Of a stretch of DNA of 47,497 nucleotides, positions 35,778 through 43,788 are shown in pieces. How positions within the stretch are numbered: the first letter of the stretch is position 1; every line of letters begins with the position of its first letter. The notes under the pieces were generated by a model. The model was not told the DNA's origin and made no database searches. It saw only the letters and a list, made by a program, of their open reading frames with translations. Source of the stretch: an uncultured Bacteroidota bacterium (GTDB lineage: Bacteria; Bacteroidota; Bacteroidia; Bacteroidales; P3); NCBI GenBank assembly GCA_902778925.1, contig CACYZN010000028.1, forward strand, positions 1 through 47,497. The letters are read 5' to 3'. Made by a program: the position numbers and the translations under genes.

Positions 35778-35834
35778 TAAAACAATATCCAAGCCAGGTC
35801 CCGGTTGGAGATGGCTTGGATAATGAAGTTTTAG
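35778..35834. terminator. Bidirectional terminator between terC and the Spy-like gene
   Basis: An 11-bp stem TATCCAAGCCA (35786-35796) and TGGCTTGGATA (35812-35822) is enclosed by outer complementary arms CTAAAAC (35778-35784) and GTTTTAG (35828-35834). It lies midway between convergent genes and has A/T-rich tails on both sides. Confidence 0.7.
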
Positions 35835-35843
35835 CGGATGGGG

Positions 35844-36251
35844 TTATTTCCCCTTGCGGTCTTTTGATAGTGAGCGGCGCAGTTCTTCGCGCTGCTGAGG
35901 GGTGAGGATTTGGTCGATTAGGAGTTTTGTGTCGTACATCTCGCGACTGATGGAGACCTGGAGAGAGGCTTCGCGGTCGAAGAGGCGGTAGAGCACGGTA
36001 GAGTTGTCGCCCTCGCGGTCGATAAACATGGCGATACTGTCTTTGACGGCTTTTTGCTGGTTGCGGAAGGTGAGGACCCGTTCGCGCGACTGTTTCCCTA
36101 TTTCTTCTATCTTGCGCTTCTGAGCCGAAGAGAGGTCGCTTACGAGTTCTGTTATTTCGTGGTGCTTTTTACCATGAGGCTTTTTGCCATGCTGAGCTGC
36201 GACGGGGAGGGCAATCGCAAGAAGTAATAATGCTACAATGTATCTCTTCAT
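35844..36251 (-). CDS. Spy/CpxP-like periplasmic protein
   Basis: A 135-residue secreted protein (signal peptide MKRYIVALLLLAIALPVAA) with His/Lys-rich start GKKPHGKKHH and an all-helical body ending LTPQQREELRRSL, the LTxxQ-type motif of the Spy/CpxP and metal-sensor (CnrX-like) group. Likely a periplasmic chaperone or metal-binding sensor. It follows the putative anti-sigma gene by 18 bp and the three genes look like one stress-response unit. Confidence 0.75.
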   Translation of the reverse strand: MKRYIVALLLLAIALPVAAQHGKKPHGKKHHEITELVSDLSSAQKRKIEEIGKQSRERVLTFRNQQKAVKDSIAMFIDREGDNSTVLYRLFDREASLQVSISREMYDTKLLIDQILTPQQREELRRSLSKDRKGK

Positions 36252-36269
36252 AGTACTTGTTTTTAGAGC

Positions 36270-36593
36270 CTACTCCTCATAGAAGTAGTCATAGGGATTT
36301 TCTGCGACCTCTTCAACGGTGTTCCACTGCGAATAGTCGTTGTATTGTGCGATCATGAGGCCCATACCTTCGTCGTCGATGCGGCTGGAGTTGAAGACAG
36401 CGACATTTAGGACGACGAGGAGGAGGACGGCGGCTGCAGCGATGGCTGCAGAGATGCGCTGCCAGCTGTTGCGGCGATGGACGGGTTGCAGGTAGGGTTT
36501 TGATGCAACCTGGGCCATCACGCGGTCGACGACGTCGATTTGCTGGGGATAGCGCTGATTGCCTATTTCGTTCAAGAGTTCATCTATATTCAT
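36270..36593 (-). CDS. Putative anti-sigma factor (single-pass membrane protein)
   Basis: A 107-residue protein with a short cytoplasmic N-terminal part (MNIDELLNEIGNQRYPQQID), one membrane helix (ISAAIAAAAVLLLVVLNVAVF) and an acidic external tail. It overlaps the ECF sigma factor by 4 nt and has the size and topology of an anti-sigma factor. No HxxxCxxC zinc motif is visible, so the assignment rests on position and topology. Confidence 0.6.
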   Translation of the reverse strand: MNIDELLNEIGNQRYPQQIDVVDRVMAQVASKPYLQPVHRRNSWQRISAAIAAAAVLLLVVLNVAVFNSSRIDDEGMGLMIAQYNDYSQWNTVEEVAENPYDYFYEE

Positions 36594-37123
36594 TGTCTTA
36601 CCTCCTTTGCGAGATTTTTCTTGGCTCGGAATATGAGGCTCTCCACTTTACTCAAACTGCACTGCATCACTTCTGCTATCTGGTTGTAGCTGAAATCCTC
36701 GAAGGTGAAGAGCACCAGAGCGGTGCGCTGCTCTTCTTTGAGGTGGCCAATGGCGGTGCGCAGTTGTTCAATCTGTTCGCGACGGATGATCTGCTGCTGG
36801 GCGTCGAGGTCTTCGGAAGCACGTTCCGGGAGGTCTTCCTGGGCGTCGGTCGAGACGAAGCGTTTGGCTTTGCCCAGCATCTTGCACACGACATTGACGG
36901 TGATGCGGTATATGAAAGAGCTCAGTTTCGAGTCGAAGCGGAATCTAGGCAGAGCGGTATAGAGTTCTACAAACACCTGCTGGGTGACCTCCTCAACATC
37001 CAGTTTGTTGCCACACAGTTTGTAGGTCAAGTTGGCCACAATCTGCTGGTATCGTTCCACAATCAGGGCGTAACGACGGGTGTCGCCCGACAGCACGGCC
37101 TCTACGATTTGCCTATCTTCCAC
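36590..37123 (-). CDS. ECF RNA polymerase sigma factor
   Basis: A 177-residue extracytoplasmic-function sigma factor. Region 2 is visible as YALIVERYQQIVANLTYKLC ... DVEEVTQQVFVELYTALPRF, and region 4 as LKEEQRTALVLFTFEDFSYN then QIAEVMQCSLSKVESLIFRA. The start is GTG at 37123. It forms a likely operon with the single-pass membrane protein and the Spy-like protein, a layout like Cnr/Rse-type envelope or metal stress systems. Confidence 0.93.
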   Translation of the reverse strand: MEDRQIVEAVLSGDTRRYALIVERYQQIVANLTYKLCGNKLDVEEVTQQVFVELYTALPRFRFDSKLSSFIYRITVNVVCKMLGKAKRFVSTDAQEDLPERASEDLDAQQQIIRREQIEQLRTAIGHLKEEQRTALVLFTFEDFSYNQIAEVMQCSLSKVESLIFRAKKNLAKEVRQ

Positions 37124-37188
37124 CTGCTCTATTCGTTAGTTAGGTACGACAGACGAAGTCTTTATTGCACCTTGGATGATTATTTTTT

Positions 37189-37560
37189 TTATTTATACTT
37201 AAACTCCTCGATTTCGCGGCGTTCGCGTTTTGTCGGTCTGCCGGCACCGCGGTCGCGTTTTTCGAAGGCATACTGTCGGGCCATACGGATGCGTTCGTAT
37301 TCTTCCTCGGGGGTGCGGTCTATCATGAACCCCTGCACCAGAGGGGCACCTACCCTATTGGGGGGCAGTGCGAGCACCTCGATTTCCTTGTGGAGCTGGT
37401 CGATATTGACACTATAACGCTCGCCCACTTTGACATCGTGAGCCGGTTTCAGCTCACGGCCGTCGTCGACAAGCTTCACCCTGCCGTTCTGGCAAGCATC
37501 TGCCGCGAGGGAGCGGGTTTTATAGATGCGTACAGCCCACAGATACTTATCGAGCCTCAT
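37189..37560 (-). CDS. hslR: S4-domain RNA-binding protein (HslR/Hsp15-like)
   Basis: A 123-residue protein with an S4 domain at the N-terminus (MRLDKYLWAVRIYKTRSLAA then CQNGRVKLV) and a basic C-terminal tail (GAGRPTKRERREIEEFKYK). Hsp15 rescues stalled 50S subunits carrying nascent chains. Its ATG overlaps the tonB-like stop by 4 nt. The sigma gene starts 65 bp after its end. Confidence 0.88.
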   Translation of the reverse strand: MRLDKYLWAVRIYKTRSLAADACQNGRVKLVDDGRELKPAHDVKVGERYSVNIDQLHKEIEVLALPPNRVGAPLVQGFMIDRTPEEEYERIRMARQYAFEKRDRGAGRPTKRERREIEEFKYK

Positions 37561-38282
37561 ATCTTGAAGATATAGGTGATGGTGCCCTTCTGTTCGTCGG
37601 GAGCTGCGGGGTCGGGGTTGAAGCGAGCCTTGAGGGCTGCGGCCGTTGCCTGCTTGACGAGATAGCCGTTGGAGGTGTTGGAGCCTTTGGGCTGATATTC
37701 GGCACGCAGCACACGACCGTCGCGGCCCACCCAGATCTGTATCACCACCGTACCCTGGTTGTTGGAGCCATATTCGGGACGAGGAAGGGCGACACTGGAA
37801 CGGCGGTCCAGCGAGAAGTTTCCGTTGCCGCCACCATTACCGTCGTAGTTGTTGCTGGAGGGGGAGCCGTTTGGCTTACCTTGGTCGCCGGTACCGGAGG
37901 TGACACCTTGGCTACCGCTACCGCTTTGCTGATTGCGGCGTCCGGGGAACAAAGCGTTTTTGTTTATCTCCGGTTCCTTAGGTTCCACCTTGGGTTGTTC
38001 GGTGCTAGGAGAAGCGACGGTAGTGCTTGAAGCTATCGATGGCGTTGGGTCGGCCAACTGGGTTGCGACCTGATTGGTGGATGACGAGGAGGGAGTGGCG
38101 GCTGCAGTAGCTGCGGGCTGAGCATCGTCGCCCATACCGAAGTCGCTATCACCGATGTTCACCTCGACACCCTCTTCCGGGATAGGAGGATCGGGAGGGT
38201 CGTAGCCGAACGAGAGGAGCACCACGACAACCAGCAGCATGAAGACTGCCGTAACGATGCCCGATGTTATACTGTTTTTCAT
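37557..38282 (-). CDS. tonB: TonB-family energy transducer
   Basis: A 241-residue protein. Its N-terminal membrane helix (IVTAVFMLLVVVVLLSFGYD) precedes a Pro/Ser/Thr-rich and Gly/Asn-rich periplasmic linker. The C-terminal domain (GTVVIQIWVGRDGRVLRAEY ... TAAALKARFNPDPAAPDEQK) is of TonB type. With exbB and exbD directly upstream it forms a complete complex driving outer-membrane transport. Confidence 0.88.
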   Translation of the reverse strand: MKNSITSGIVTAVFMLLVVVVLLSFGYDPPDPPIPEEGVEVNIGDSDFGMGDDAQPAATAAATPSSSSTNQVATQLADPTPSIASSTTVASPSTEQPKVEPKEPEINKNALFPGRRNQQSGSGSQGVTSGTGDQGKPNGSPSSNNYDGNGGGNGNFSLDRRSSVALPRPEYGSNNQGTVVIQIWVGRDGRVLRAEYQPKGSNTSNGYLVKQATAAALKARFNPDPAAPDEQKGTITYIFKI

Positions 38283-38293
38283 AGCGTTATGGT

Positions 38294-38710
38294 CTACTTC
38301 TTGGGGGAAGTGGCAAGTATTACCTTATGCTTGGTGCCACCGGCCGCATTTATACTGTTTACCGCATCGATTACAATCACCACATCTTGTACCGGCACAT
38401 CCTTGTCGGCCCGCAACACTATGCATGCGTCGTCGACATCAGGGCCAATACTGTTGCTTATGAAAGACTGCAACTCACCGACAGCGATGGGCATGTCGTT
38501 CTCGACATAGAACTGGTGGTTATTGTCGATATAGACTGTCACGTTCTCGCGGGCCATCGTCTTGCTGTTACTCTCGGGCAGCAGCAATTTCACAGCGTTG
38601 GGGCTGATGAGAGTGGAAGTAATCATGAAGAAAATCAGCAGCAGGAAGACAAGGTCACTCATACTGGACGAACTTGTCTCTATTCTGATTTGGTTTTGAC
38701 TCTTAATCAT
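38294..38710 (-). CDS. exbD: ExbD/TolR biopolymer transport protein
   Basis: A 138-residue protein with one membrane helix carrying the essential Asp in the motif SSSMSDLVFLLLIFFMITST. A periplasmic domain (VTVYIDNNHQFYVEND ... VVIVIDAVNSINAAGGTKHK) follows. It converts proton motive force with ExbB for TonB. Confidence 0.93.
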   Translation of the reverse strand: MIKSQNQIRIETSSSSMSDLVFLLLIFFMITSTLISPNAVKLLLPESNSKTMARENVTVYIDNNHQFYVENDMPIAVGELQSFISNSIGPDVDDACIVLRADKDVPVQDVVIVIDAVNSINAAGGTKHKVILATSPKK

Positions 38711-38800
38711 TGTTGAATGTGTTAATTTGTGAATTTGTGAATTTGCGAGTCGCTTGCGCAGTTTTGACTAACGAATTCACACATTAACGAATTCTCTCAT
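38711..38800. repeat. 9-bp repeat hairpin in the exbB-exbD spacer
   Basis: Tandem TTTGTGAAT-type units (38724-38744) run into GCGAGTCGCTTGCGC and return as complementary ACGAATTCACACATTAACGA. The element fills nearly the whole 93-bp gap between exbB and exbD. The arms are imperfect. Confidence 0.65.
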
Positions 38801-38803
38801 TCA

Positions 38804-39511
38804 TTATGCCGGTTCGTGCAGCAGGTCCATAAACTCGTTGGCGCGTACTTCGAGCTCGAAGACCACCTTGTTGATACGGCTGACCAGGATATTGTGCAGG
38901 AAGTAGCAGATGATGCCAACGATAAGGCCGCCCACGGTGGTAACCATAGCCTCGTAGATGCCTGTCGAGAGCAGCTGGATATCGATATTATTACCGGCAT
39001 AGGCCATATCCTGGAATGCAGTAATCATACCGGTAACGGTACCCAGGAAACCTATCATCGGACCCAACGAGGCAACCGTTGCCACAAGGGAGACATGTTT
39101 CTCAAGGCGAGCTACTTCCAACTGGCCTTCGTTTTCGATAGCGGCTTGTATGTCGGGCAGAGGACGACCGAGACGAGAGAAGCCTTTGTCGATCATGCGG
39201 CCTAGCGGCGTATCGGTTTCTTTCGAAAGCTTGCGGGCAGCATCGACGTCACCATTGTGCACGTGTTGGCGGATTTCGTCCATGAAAAGGTTGTCGGCCT
39301 CACCTTTCAGGGCGCCGTTGAGTGTAAGGTAACGCTCGACGAAGATGTAGATAGCCAGAACCAGCAGCAATGCCAGCACCAGCATAATCCATCCTCCGTG
39401 TAATGCCATTTGCCAGAGGGTGATTCGTTCGGCAGCGGTAGTGGTGGCTGCTCCCACGGTGTCGACGGCGGAGACGGAATCGCCAAGAATAAGAAGAAGT
39501 TTGCTAATCAT
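38804..39511 (-). CDS. exbB: MotA/TolQ/ExbB proton channel protein
   Basis: A 235-residue protein with three membrane segments. The family core VSLVATVASLGPMIGFLGTV followed by TGMITAFQDMA is visible, then GIYEAMVTTVGGLIVGIICY. Starts at ATG 39511. It forms the proton channel with ExbD. Confidence 0.94.
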   Translation of the reverse strand: MISKLLLILGDSVSAVDTVGAATTTAAERITLWQMALHGGWIMLVLALLLVLAIYIFVERYLTLNGALKGEADNLFMDEIRQHVHNGDVDAARKLSKETDTPLGRMIDKGFSRLGRPLPDIQAAIENEGQLEVARLEKHVSLVATVASLGPMIGFLGTVTGMITAFQDMAYAGNNIDIQLLSTGIYEAMVTTVGGLIVGIICYFLHNILVSRINKVVFELEVRANEFMDLLHEPA

Positions 39512-39549
39512 GTTTGCTAATGTGTTATTTTGTTATTATTTCTTTATTT

Positions 39550-40083
39550 CTAAAAGCTGAGTGCTACCCCCAGTGTCGGCTGCCAACCAAGGGGTGTCGA
39601 TTGAAGCATCGGACTCATATTGAGACTTATGTCGTCGTCAATCCTGAAATCAAAAAGATGTCCGAATACATAAGCATCCACCAGGTTGAGAGCATAGACA
39701 CCAACGGCCACTATGACCGACAGCTGGAAGTTGCGGTTGTAGCTATTGTACAGGCTGTAGATATTGCTCGTCTGGTACGAGGCATAATCGCTGTTGAGCG
39801 GTGTGTCGTTGTGCGACACACGGTACAGGTATTCATCTTTCATCAACTTCATATCTTGGTAGTTGTTGTAGATAAACACCCCCACGCCGGCAAAAGCACC
39901 ATATATGATGGGTATCTTCCATGCTTGATGATTGTACACCTGTCCTCCTCCAGGCAACAGCGAAAGACACATTGCTTTGGTTGCCGAGTGTTCTTGTGCA
40001 CAAACAGTGTTGGGTGCGAGATACTGACAACTGAAAAATATGCTTGCACAAAGCATAAGCATAATCTTCAGTCTATGTCCCAT
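39550..40083 (-). CDS. DUF5683 protein
   Basis: A 177-residue protein with an N-terminal signal or anchor (MLMLCASIFFSCQYLAPNTV) and the DUF5683 core: ATKAMCLSLLPGGGQVYNHQ, WKIPIIYGAFAGVGVFIY, and a second hydrophobic segment LSVIVAVGVYALNLVDAYV. Function unknown. Its place just after parB is common in Bacteroidales. I use ATG 40083 rather than an upstream TTG. Confidence 0.85.
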   Translation of the reverse strand: MGHRLKIMLMLCASIFFSCQYLAPNTVCAQEHSATKAMCLSLLPGGGQVYNHQAWKIPIIYGAFAGVGVFIYNNYQDMKLMKDEYLYRVSHNDTPLNSDYASYQTSNIYSLYNSYNRNFQLSVIVAVGVYALNLVDAYVFGHLFDFRIDDDISLNMSPMLQSTPLGWQPTLGVALSF

Positions 40084-40102
40084 CGTACTCAAACCAATGC
40101 AC

Positions 40103-40969
40103 TCATTTTCCGAGCAACGCCAAGATACGCTCGAAATCGCTGTCGGAGTTGAAACTGATAGTCAGTGTACCTTTACCACGCTGCGACCGTTTTATTTCCA
40201 CAGTCGACTGCAAGCGGTCTTTCAGACTTTGGCGGGCCAACTCGTAGCGTTCGGGCAGTTCTCCCCTACGGTGCACCTGCACTTTGGGCTTCGGTTTTGC
40301 TCCTTTTGCCAGCTCTTCCACCTGATGCACCGAGAGGTGACGCTCGATGATGGAATGCAGGATTTCCAAGTGGCGTTCCATATCGTCGACACCGGCCAGC
40401 ACTCTGGCATGCGCCATACTGATCAGATTGTTGTTCAGCGCCTGCTGCGTTTCTTCGGGCAGGTTGAGCAGACGCAGGTAGTTCGTGATGGTGGAGCGGT
40501 CTTTGCCAACCTTCTCACTGAGCTGGTCGTGGGTCAGCCGGCATTCTTCTATCAGCTGGCGATAGGCCTGTGCCACCTCGATTGCGCCGAGGTCGGCTCG
40601 CTGTATGTTCTCCACCAGCGCCATTTCCATCATCTGGGTATCGGTGGCGGTACGTATATATGCAGGCACCTCGGTCAAGCCGGCCATTCGCGAAGCACGC
40701 AGACGCCGCTCGCCGGCTATCAGCTGATAGCTGCCGTCGGGCATCTGTCGCACTGTGATGGGGGTAATCACTCCCTGCTGGCGTATGCTCTGGGCCAACT
40801 CGTCGAGGGCTTCCTGTGCAAATTCCTTGCGCGGTTGGAAGGGATTGGGTTCCACCTTGTCCACCGGCACCATACTCACAGTGTCGCTCACCGGCTTGCC
40901 AAGATCCACTATATCGGGCAATATCGAGCCCAATCCGCGCCCCAATCCTCCTGTCTTCTGTTTTGTCAT
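40103..40969 (-). CDS. parB: Chromosome partitioning protein ParB
   Basis: A 288-residue ParB/Spo0J protein, a CTP-dependent DNA clamp loading at parS sites. Visible are the N-terminal KTGGLGRGLGSILPD segment that stimulates ParA, the CTP-binding region with ENIQRADL and GERRLRAS, the helix-turn-helix DQLSEKVGKDRSTITNYLRL, and a C-terminal dimer region. parA ends 4 nt upstream. I saw no clear parS palindrome in the window. Confidence 0.96.
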   Translation of the reverse strand: MTKQKTGGLGRGLGSILPDIVDLGKPVSDTVSMVPVDKVEPNPFQPRKEFAQEALDELAQSIRQQGVITPITVRQMPDGSYQLIAGERRLRASRMAGLTEVPAYIRTATDTQMMEMALVENIQRADLGAIEVAQAYRQLIEECRLTHDQLSEKVGKDRSTITNYLRLLNLPEETQQALNNNLISMAHARVLAGVDDMERHLEILHSIIERHLSVHQVEELAKGAKPKPKVQVHRRGELPERYELARQSLKDRLQSTVEIKRSQRGKGTLTISFNSDSDFERILALLGK

Positions 40970-40973
40970 AACT

Positions 40974-41741
40974 CTACATGTTGTTTCTCTTCAATATCTC
41001 CTGCGCCAGGTTGAGGTAGTTGACCGCTCCCGTCGAGGTTATATCGTGCATTATGATGCTCTTACCGTAGCTGGGAGCTTCCGCCAGCTTGGTGTTGCGG
41101 AAGATGAGGGTGTCGAACACCAACTGTTTGAAGTGGCTTCGCACATCCTCCACCACCTGTCGGGCCAACCGCAGGCGGTTGTCGTACATGGTGATCAGCA
41201 GTCCCTCTATACTGAGCTTCGGATTCAGACGGGTCTGCACTATCCGCACGGTATTGAGCAACTTGCCCAGTCCTTCGAGTGCGAAGTACTCGCTCTGTAT
41301 CGGTATGATTACCGAATCCGAGGCTGTGAGGGCGTTGATGGTAATCAGTCCCAACGACGGCGAGCAGTCGATGATGATAAAGTCGTAGCGGTCTCGCACC
41401 GGCTCTATGGCTCGCAGCAGGAACTGCTCGCGTCCCTTCTCGTTTATCAGTTCCACTTCGGCACCCACCAGGTCGATGCGGGTGGGCAGCAAGTCCAGGT
41501 TGGGAGTGTCGGTCTCCACAATCACCTCTTCGGCCTGTGCCTGACCCAGTATGCACTCATACACACTGCGTTCCAACCCGTCGGGGTCTATCCCCAGTCC
41601 CGAGGTGGCGTTGGCCTGGGGGTCACAGTCCACCAGCAGCACCTTCTTCTCCAGCACCGCCAGTGCTGCCGACAGGTTCACCGCCGTGGTGGTCTTCCCC
41701 ACCCCACCCTTCTGGTTGGCTATCGATATTATCTTTGCCAT
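40974..41741 (-). CDS. parA: Chromosome partitioning ATPase ParA
   Basis: A 255-residue ParA/Soj ATPase with deviant Walker A KGGVGKTTTA (from residue 11), followed by LLVDCDPQANATSGLGID and DFIIIDCSPSLGLITINAL. It acts with ParB to segregate the origin region. First of the parAB-DUF5683 series, 83 bp downstream of the DUF3276 gene. Confidence 0.96.
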   Translation of the reverse strand: MAKIISIANQKGGVGKTTTAVNLSAALAVLEKKVLLVDCDPQANATSGLGIDPDGLERSVYECILGQAQAEEVIVETDTPNLDLLPTRIDLVGAEVELINEKGREQFLLRAIEPVRDRYDFIIIDCSPSLGLITINALTASDSVIIPIQSEYFALEGLGKLLNTVRIVQTRLNPKLSIEGLLITMYDNRLRLARQVVEDVRSHFKQLVFDTLIFRNTKLAEAPSYGKSIIMHDITSTGAVNYLNLAQEILKRNNM

Positions 41742-41744
41742 AAT

Positions 41745-41826
41745 TAATGTGTTAATGTGTTGATTTATTAATGTGTTAGTCTATGCTTGCGTAAGCATCA
41801 CTTACACATTCACGCATTTACGCATT
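41745..41826. repeat. Repeat hairpin between the DUF3276 gene and parA
   Basis: TAATGTGT-type units (41745-41778) lead to a perfect inner hairpin ATGCTTGCGTAAGCAT (41783-41798) and return as complementary ACACATTCACGCATTTACGCATTA. The last bases overlap the TAA stop of the DUF3276 gene. It fills the whole 83-bp spacer. Confidence 0.7.
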
Positions 41827-42163
41827 AAAATTTGAAATCTATCTCGTCAAGCTTGCGGGCCGTATCGTCGTCGTGGTAGTTTTCTTCCACCACCACAGGA
41901 GGCGGCACCACGCCCGTCTCTATAAACGAGAAGGCGTTGTCCAATCCCTGACGGAACTTCTCGAAATCCTCCTTGTACAGGAACATCTTGTTCTTCTCGA
42001 AGTAGAAGTCGCCTGTGTTGTTGTCGAACAGTTTGCGGCTCTCGGTGATAGTTATGAACTTGTCGCCACCGCGTGTTTCCTTCACATCGAAGAAATATCT
42101 ACGCTTGCCCGCCGGTATCGCCTGGCTGTAGAGTTCTTCTTTCCTTTGCTCTTTGTTGTCCAT
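41825..42163 (-). CDS. DUF3276 / PUR-domain nucleic-acid-binding protein
   Basis: A 112-residue protein of the DUF3276 family, a bacterial relative of Pur-alpha and Borrelia BpuR, which bind single-stranded DNA and RNA. Seen: GKRRYFFDVKETRGGDKFIT then ITESRK, and FYFEKNKMFLYKEDFEKFRQ. The acidic C-terminal tail is typical. A possible promoter is at 42189-42216. Confidence 0.88.
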   Translation of the reverse strand: MDNKEQRKEELYSQAIPAGKRRYFFDVKETRGGDKFITITESRKLFDNNTGDFYFEKNKMFLYKEDFEKFRQGLDNAFSFIETGVVPPPVVVEENYHDDDTARKLDEIDFKF

Positions 42164-42188
42164 TGTTTGTCGTTTTATTTTGCGAGTG

Positions 42189-42216
42189 CAAAAATATATC
42201 TTTTTTCCTATTCAAA
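42189..42216 (-). promoter_or_regulatory. Possible promoter for the DUF3276-parAB group
   Basis: Minus strand TTTG (42216-42213), 16-nt spacer, TATTTTTG (42196-42189). The -7 box fits TAnnTTTG but the spacer is short. Confidence 0.35.
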
Positions 42217-42267
42217 AACCGTCCGCACCATAAAGTTATCAACACATCAAATTTAATCCCTCCCCTC

Positions 42268-42296
42268 AATTTTCAATTCCCAATTTTCAATTTCCC
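42268..42296. repeat. AATTTTCAATTCCC repeat at the 3' end of the CyuA-like gene
   Basis: CAATTTTCAATTCC and CAATTTTCAATTTCCC follow each other. On the coding strand the repeat begins inside the last codons (GGG AAA T) and supplies the TGA stop of the gene ending at 42287. Confidence 0.65.
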
Positions 42297-43597
42297 TTGT
42301 GGGTCATGATGTCCAGTATGCAGTCGTCGGTCTGGTTCATGCCTTCCTTGCCCAGTCGGCCCAGGTTGCGTATACTGCAGTCCAGGTCGGCCTCGCTCAG
42401 GCCGTCGGTGCTGTCCACCACCCGGCCGTGCACCGCCAACTCGCTGCACACGAAAGCGGAATACAGTCCCACGCTCATCTTCAGTGCGCAGCTCGGTTTG
42501 GCTCCGTCGCACACCATGCCGGCTATCGTGTTTATCATGTTCTTCAGTGCGTAGCCCGTCTGCTCGAAGGTGCCCCCCTCGAGGTAGGTCAGCGCAGCGC
42601 TCACACCCATCGTCGCGTTCACTATGCCGCACAGCGCGCTCAGCCGCCCTATGCCTCGTTTTATGTAGATGCTCATCAGGTGGCTCATCGTCAGCGCACG
42701 CAGCACCTCCTCGTCACTGTTGCCCCTGAGGGAGCCGTAGTAGTATACCGGCAGCGTGCAGCAGATGCCCTGGTTGCCGCTGCCTGAGTTGCTGTACACA
42801 GGCTTCGTGCAGCCGTCCATGCGGGCGTCGCTGGCCGCCACCGTGCGAGCCACCACCGTGTGCACCATGTCGCCACGCGCCTGCTCCATCAGTATCTGTC
42901 CGGTGTGGAGCCCCATGCCTTCAAGTCCGCACTCGGAGGCGGCGTTGTTGTACTCCACCGTCTCGCGCAGCCACTCCAGCTCCTCCAGCGGTGCCGTGGT
43001 GGCATAGTCGTACACCGTCCGGGCGCTCAGCTCGAGCCGCTGGCGGTTGTCCTGCTTCGGGTCGTCGTCGTTGTCCTGCTCCTGGAAAAGGCCCTGCTTG
43101 TGGTCCAGCAGCACCTCCTCGTCCCGCTTCAGGAAGACGAAGTTGGTGTGACGCTTGGCGATTACCGCAACGACACTGTGGACTTCGGAATCCAACTTTC
43201 GAAATACACAATTACATTCTATGTACAGCTTGTCGCTGGTCTCTTTGACGCCTATGTCTATGCTGTCGCCGTGGTTGGCCAGCCAGCGCTTGGCGTCCTC
43301 CACCTGTCCCTCCGGCATCGTCAGCACTTCCAGTCCGCGCTTCGGGTCGCCATGCACCACGGCCATTGCCACCGCTATGGGCAGGCCTATCATGCCGGTG
43401 CCGGGTATGCCGACGCCCATGGCGTTCTTGAAGACATTCTTGCTCAATCGCAGCGAGATGCGCTCGGGTTCGCGACCCAACGTCTCGACGGCCTTGGCGA
43501 CGCACAGCGCCACGGCGCCGGGCTCGGTACAGCCGGTCGCGGGCACCACCTCGTGCTGCATTATGTCCTTTATCTGCTCGCGGAGTTCCTTATCCAT
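42287..43597 (-). CDS. L-cysteine desulfidase / serine dehydratase-alpha-like protein (CyuA, UPF0597)
   Basis: A 436-residue iron-sulfur lyase of the UPF0597 family (YhaM/CyuA), which breaks down cysteine to pyruvate, ammonia and sulfide; serine dehydratase relatives are similar. Signatures: HEVVPATGCTEPGAVALC, GVGIPGTGMIGLPIAVA, SNSGSGNQGICCTLPV, and GMVCDGAKPSCALKM with the cluster cysteines. ATG 43597 (MDKELREQ) is the family-like start; an upstream in-frame ATG would lie over the promoter. Confidence 0.9.
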   Translation of the reverse strand: MDKELREQIKDIMQHEVVPATGCTEPGAVALCVAKAVETLGREPERISLRLSKNVFKNAMGVGIPGTGMIGLPIAVAMAVVHGDPKRGLEVLTMPEGQVEDAKRWLANHGDSIDIGVKETSDKLYIECNCVFRKLDSEVHSVVAVIAKRHTNFVFLKRDEEVLLDHKQGLFQEQDNDDDPKQDNRQRLELSARTVYDYATTAPLEELEWLRETVEYNNAASECGLEGMGLHTGQILMEQARGDMVHTVVARTVAASDARMDGCTKPVYSNSGSGNQGICCTLPVYYYGSLRGNSDEEVLRALTMSHLMSIYIKRGIGRLSALCGIVNATMGVSAALTYLEGGTFEQTGYALKNMINTIAGMVCDGAKPSCALKMSVGLYSAFVCSELAVHGRVVDSTDGLSEADLDCSIRNLGRLGKEGMNQTDDCILDIMTHKGN

Positions 43598-43636
43598 AGG
43601 TAGATACAATCTATTGTTTCCTGTGTTAATAAAATG

Positions 43637-43644
43637 CAAAAATA
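43637..43644 (-). promoter_or_regulatory. -7 element for the CyuA-like gene
   Basis: Minus strand TATTTTTG followed by CA, matching TAnnTTTG, 40 nt upstream of the start. No clear TTTG box at the expected spacing. Confidence 0.35.
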
Positions 43645-43699
43645 CAAAAAAAATGGAAACTGGAAGTTGAAAATGAAAAATATCTGCGTCTTAAAGCAA

Positions 43700-43723
43700 A
43701 CCGCCACGTCCCCGCAGGGCGGT
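43700..43723 (-). terminator. Possible terminator after the thioesterase gene
   Basis: ACCGCC (43700-43705) and GGCGGT (43718-43723) pair around a GC-rich loop. On the minus strand TTTGCTTTAA follows. It lies about 40 nt after the thioesterase stop. Confidence 0.4.
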
Positions 43724-43733
43724 GGAGGAGGAC

Positions 43734-43788
43734 AACCTCTCACCTTTCACCTCTCACCTTTTACCTTTCACCTTTCACCTTACCATTA
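43734..43788. repeat. TCACCTT-type repeat over the thioesterase stop codon
   Basis: About seven imperfect 7-bp units (CTCACCT, TTCACCT, TTTACCT) run through the end of the thioesterase gene. The last codons and the TAA stop at 43761-43763 lie inside the repeat, so the C-terminal GKVKGER is repeat-encoded. Confidence 0.75.

Noticed and set aside
40103-41741. parS site near parAB
   Set aside because: Bacterial parS is a 16-bp palindrome around CACGTG. The CACGTG occurrences I noticed (for example near 4285 and 17115) lack symmetric flanks of the right type and lie in genes.
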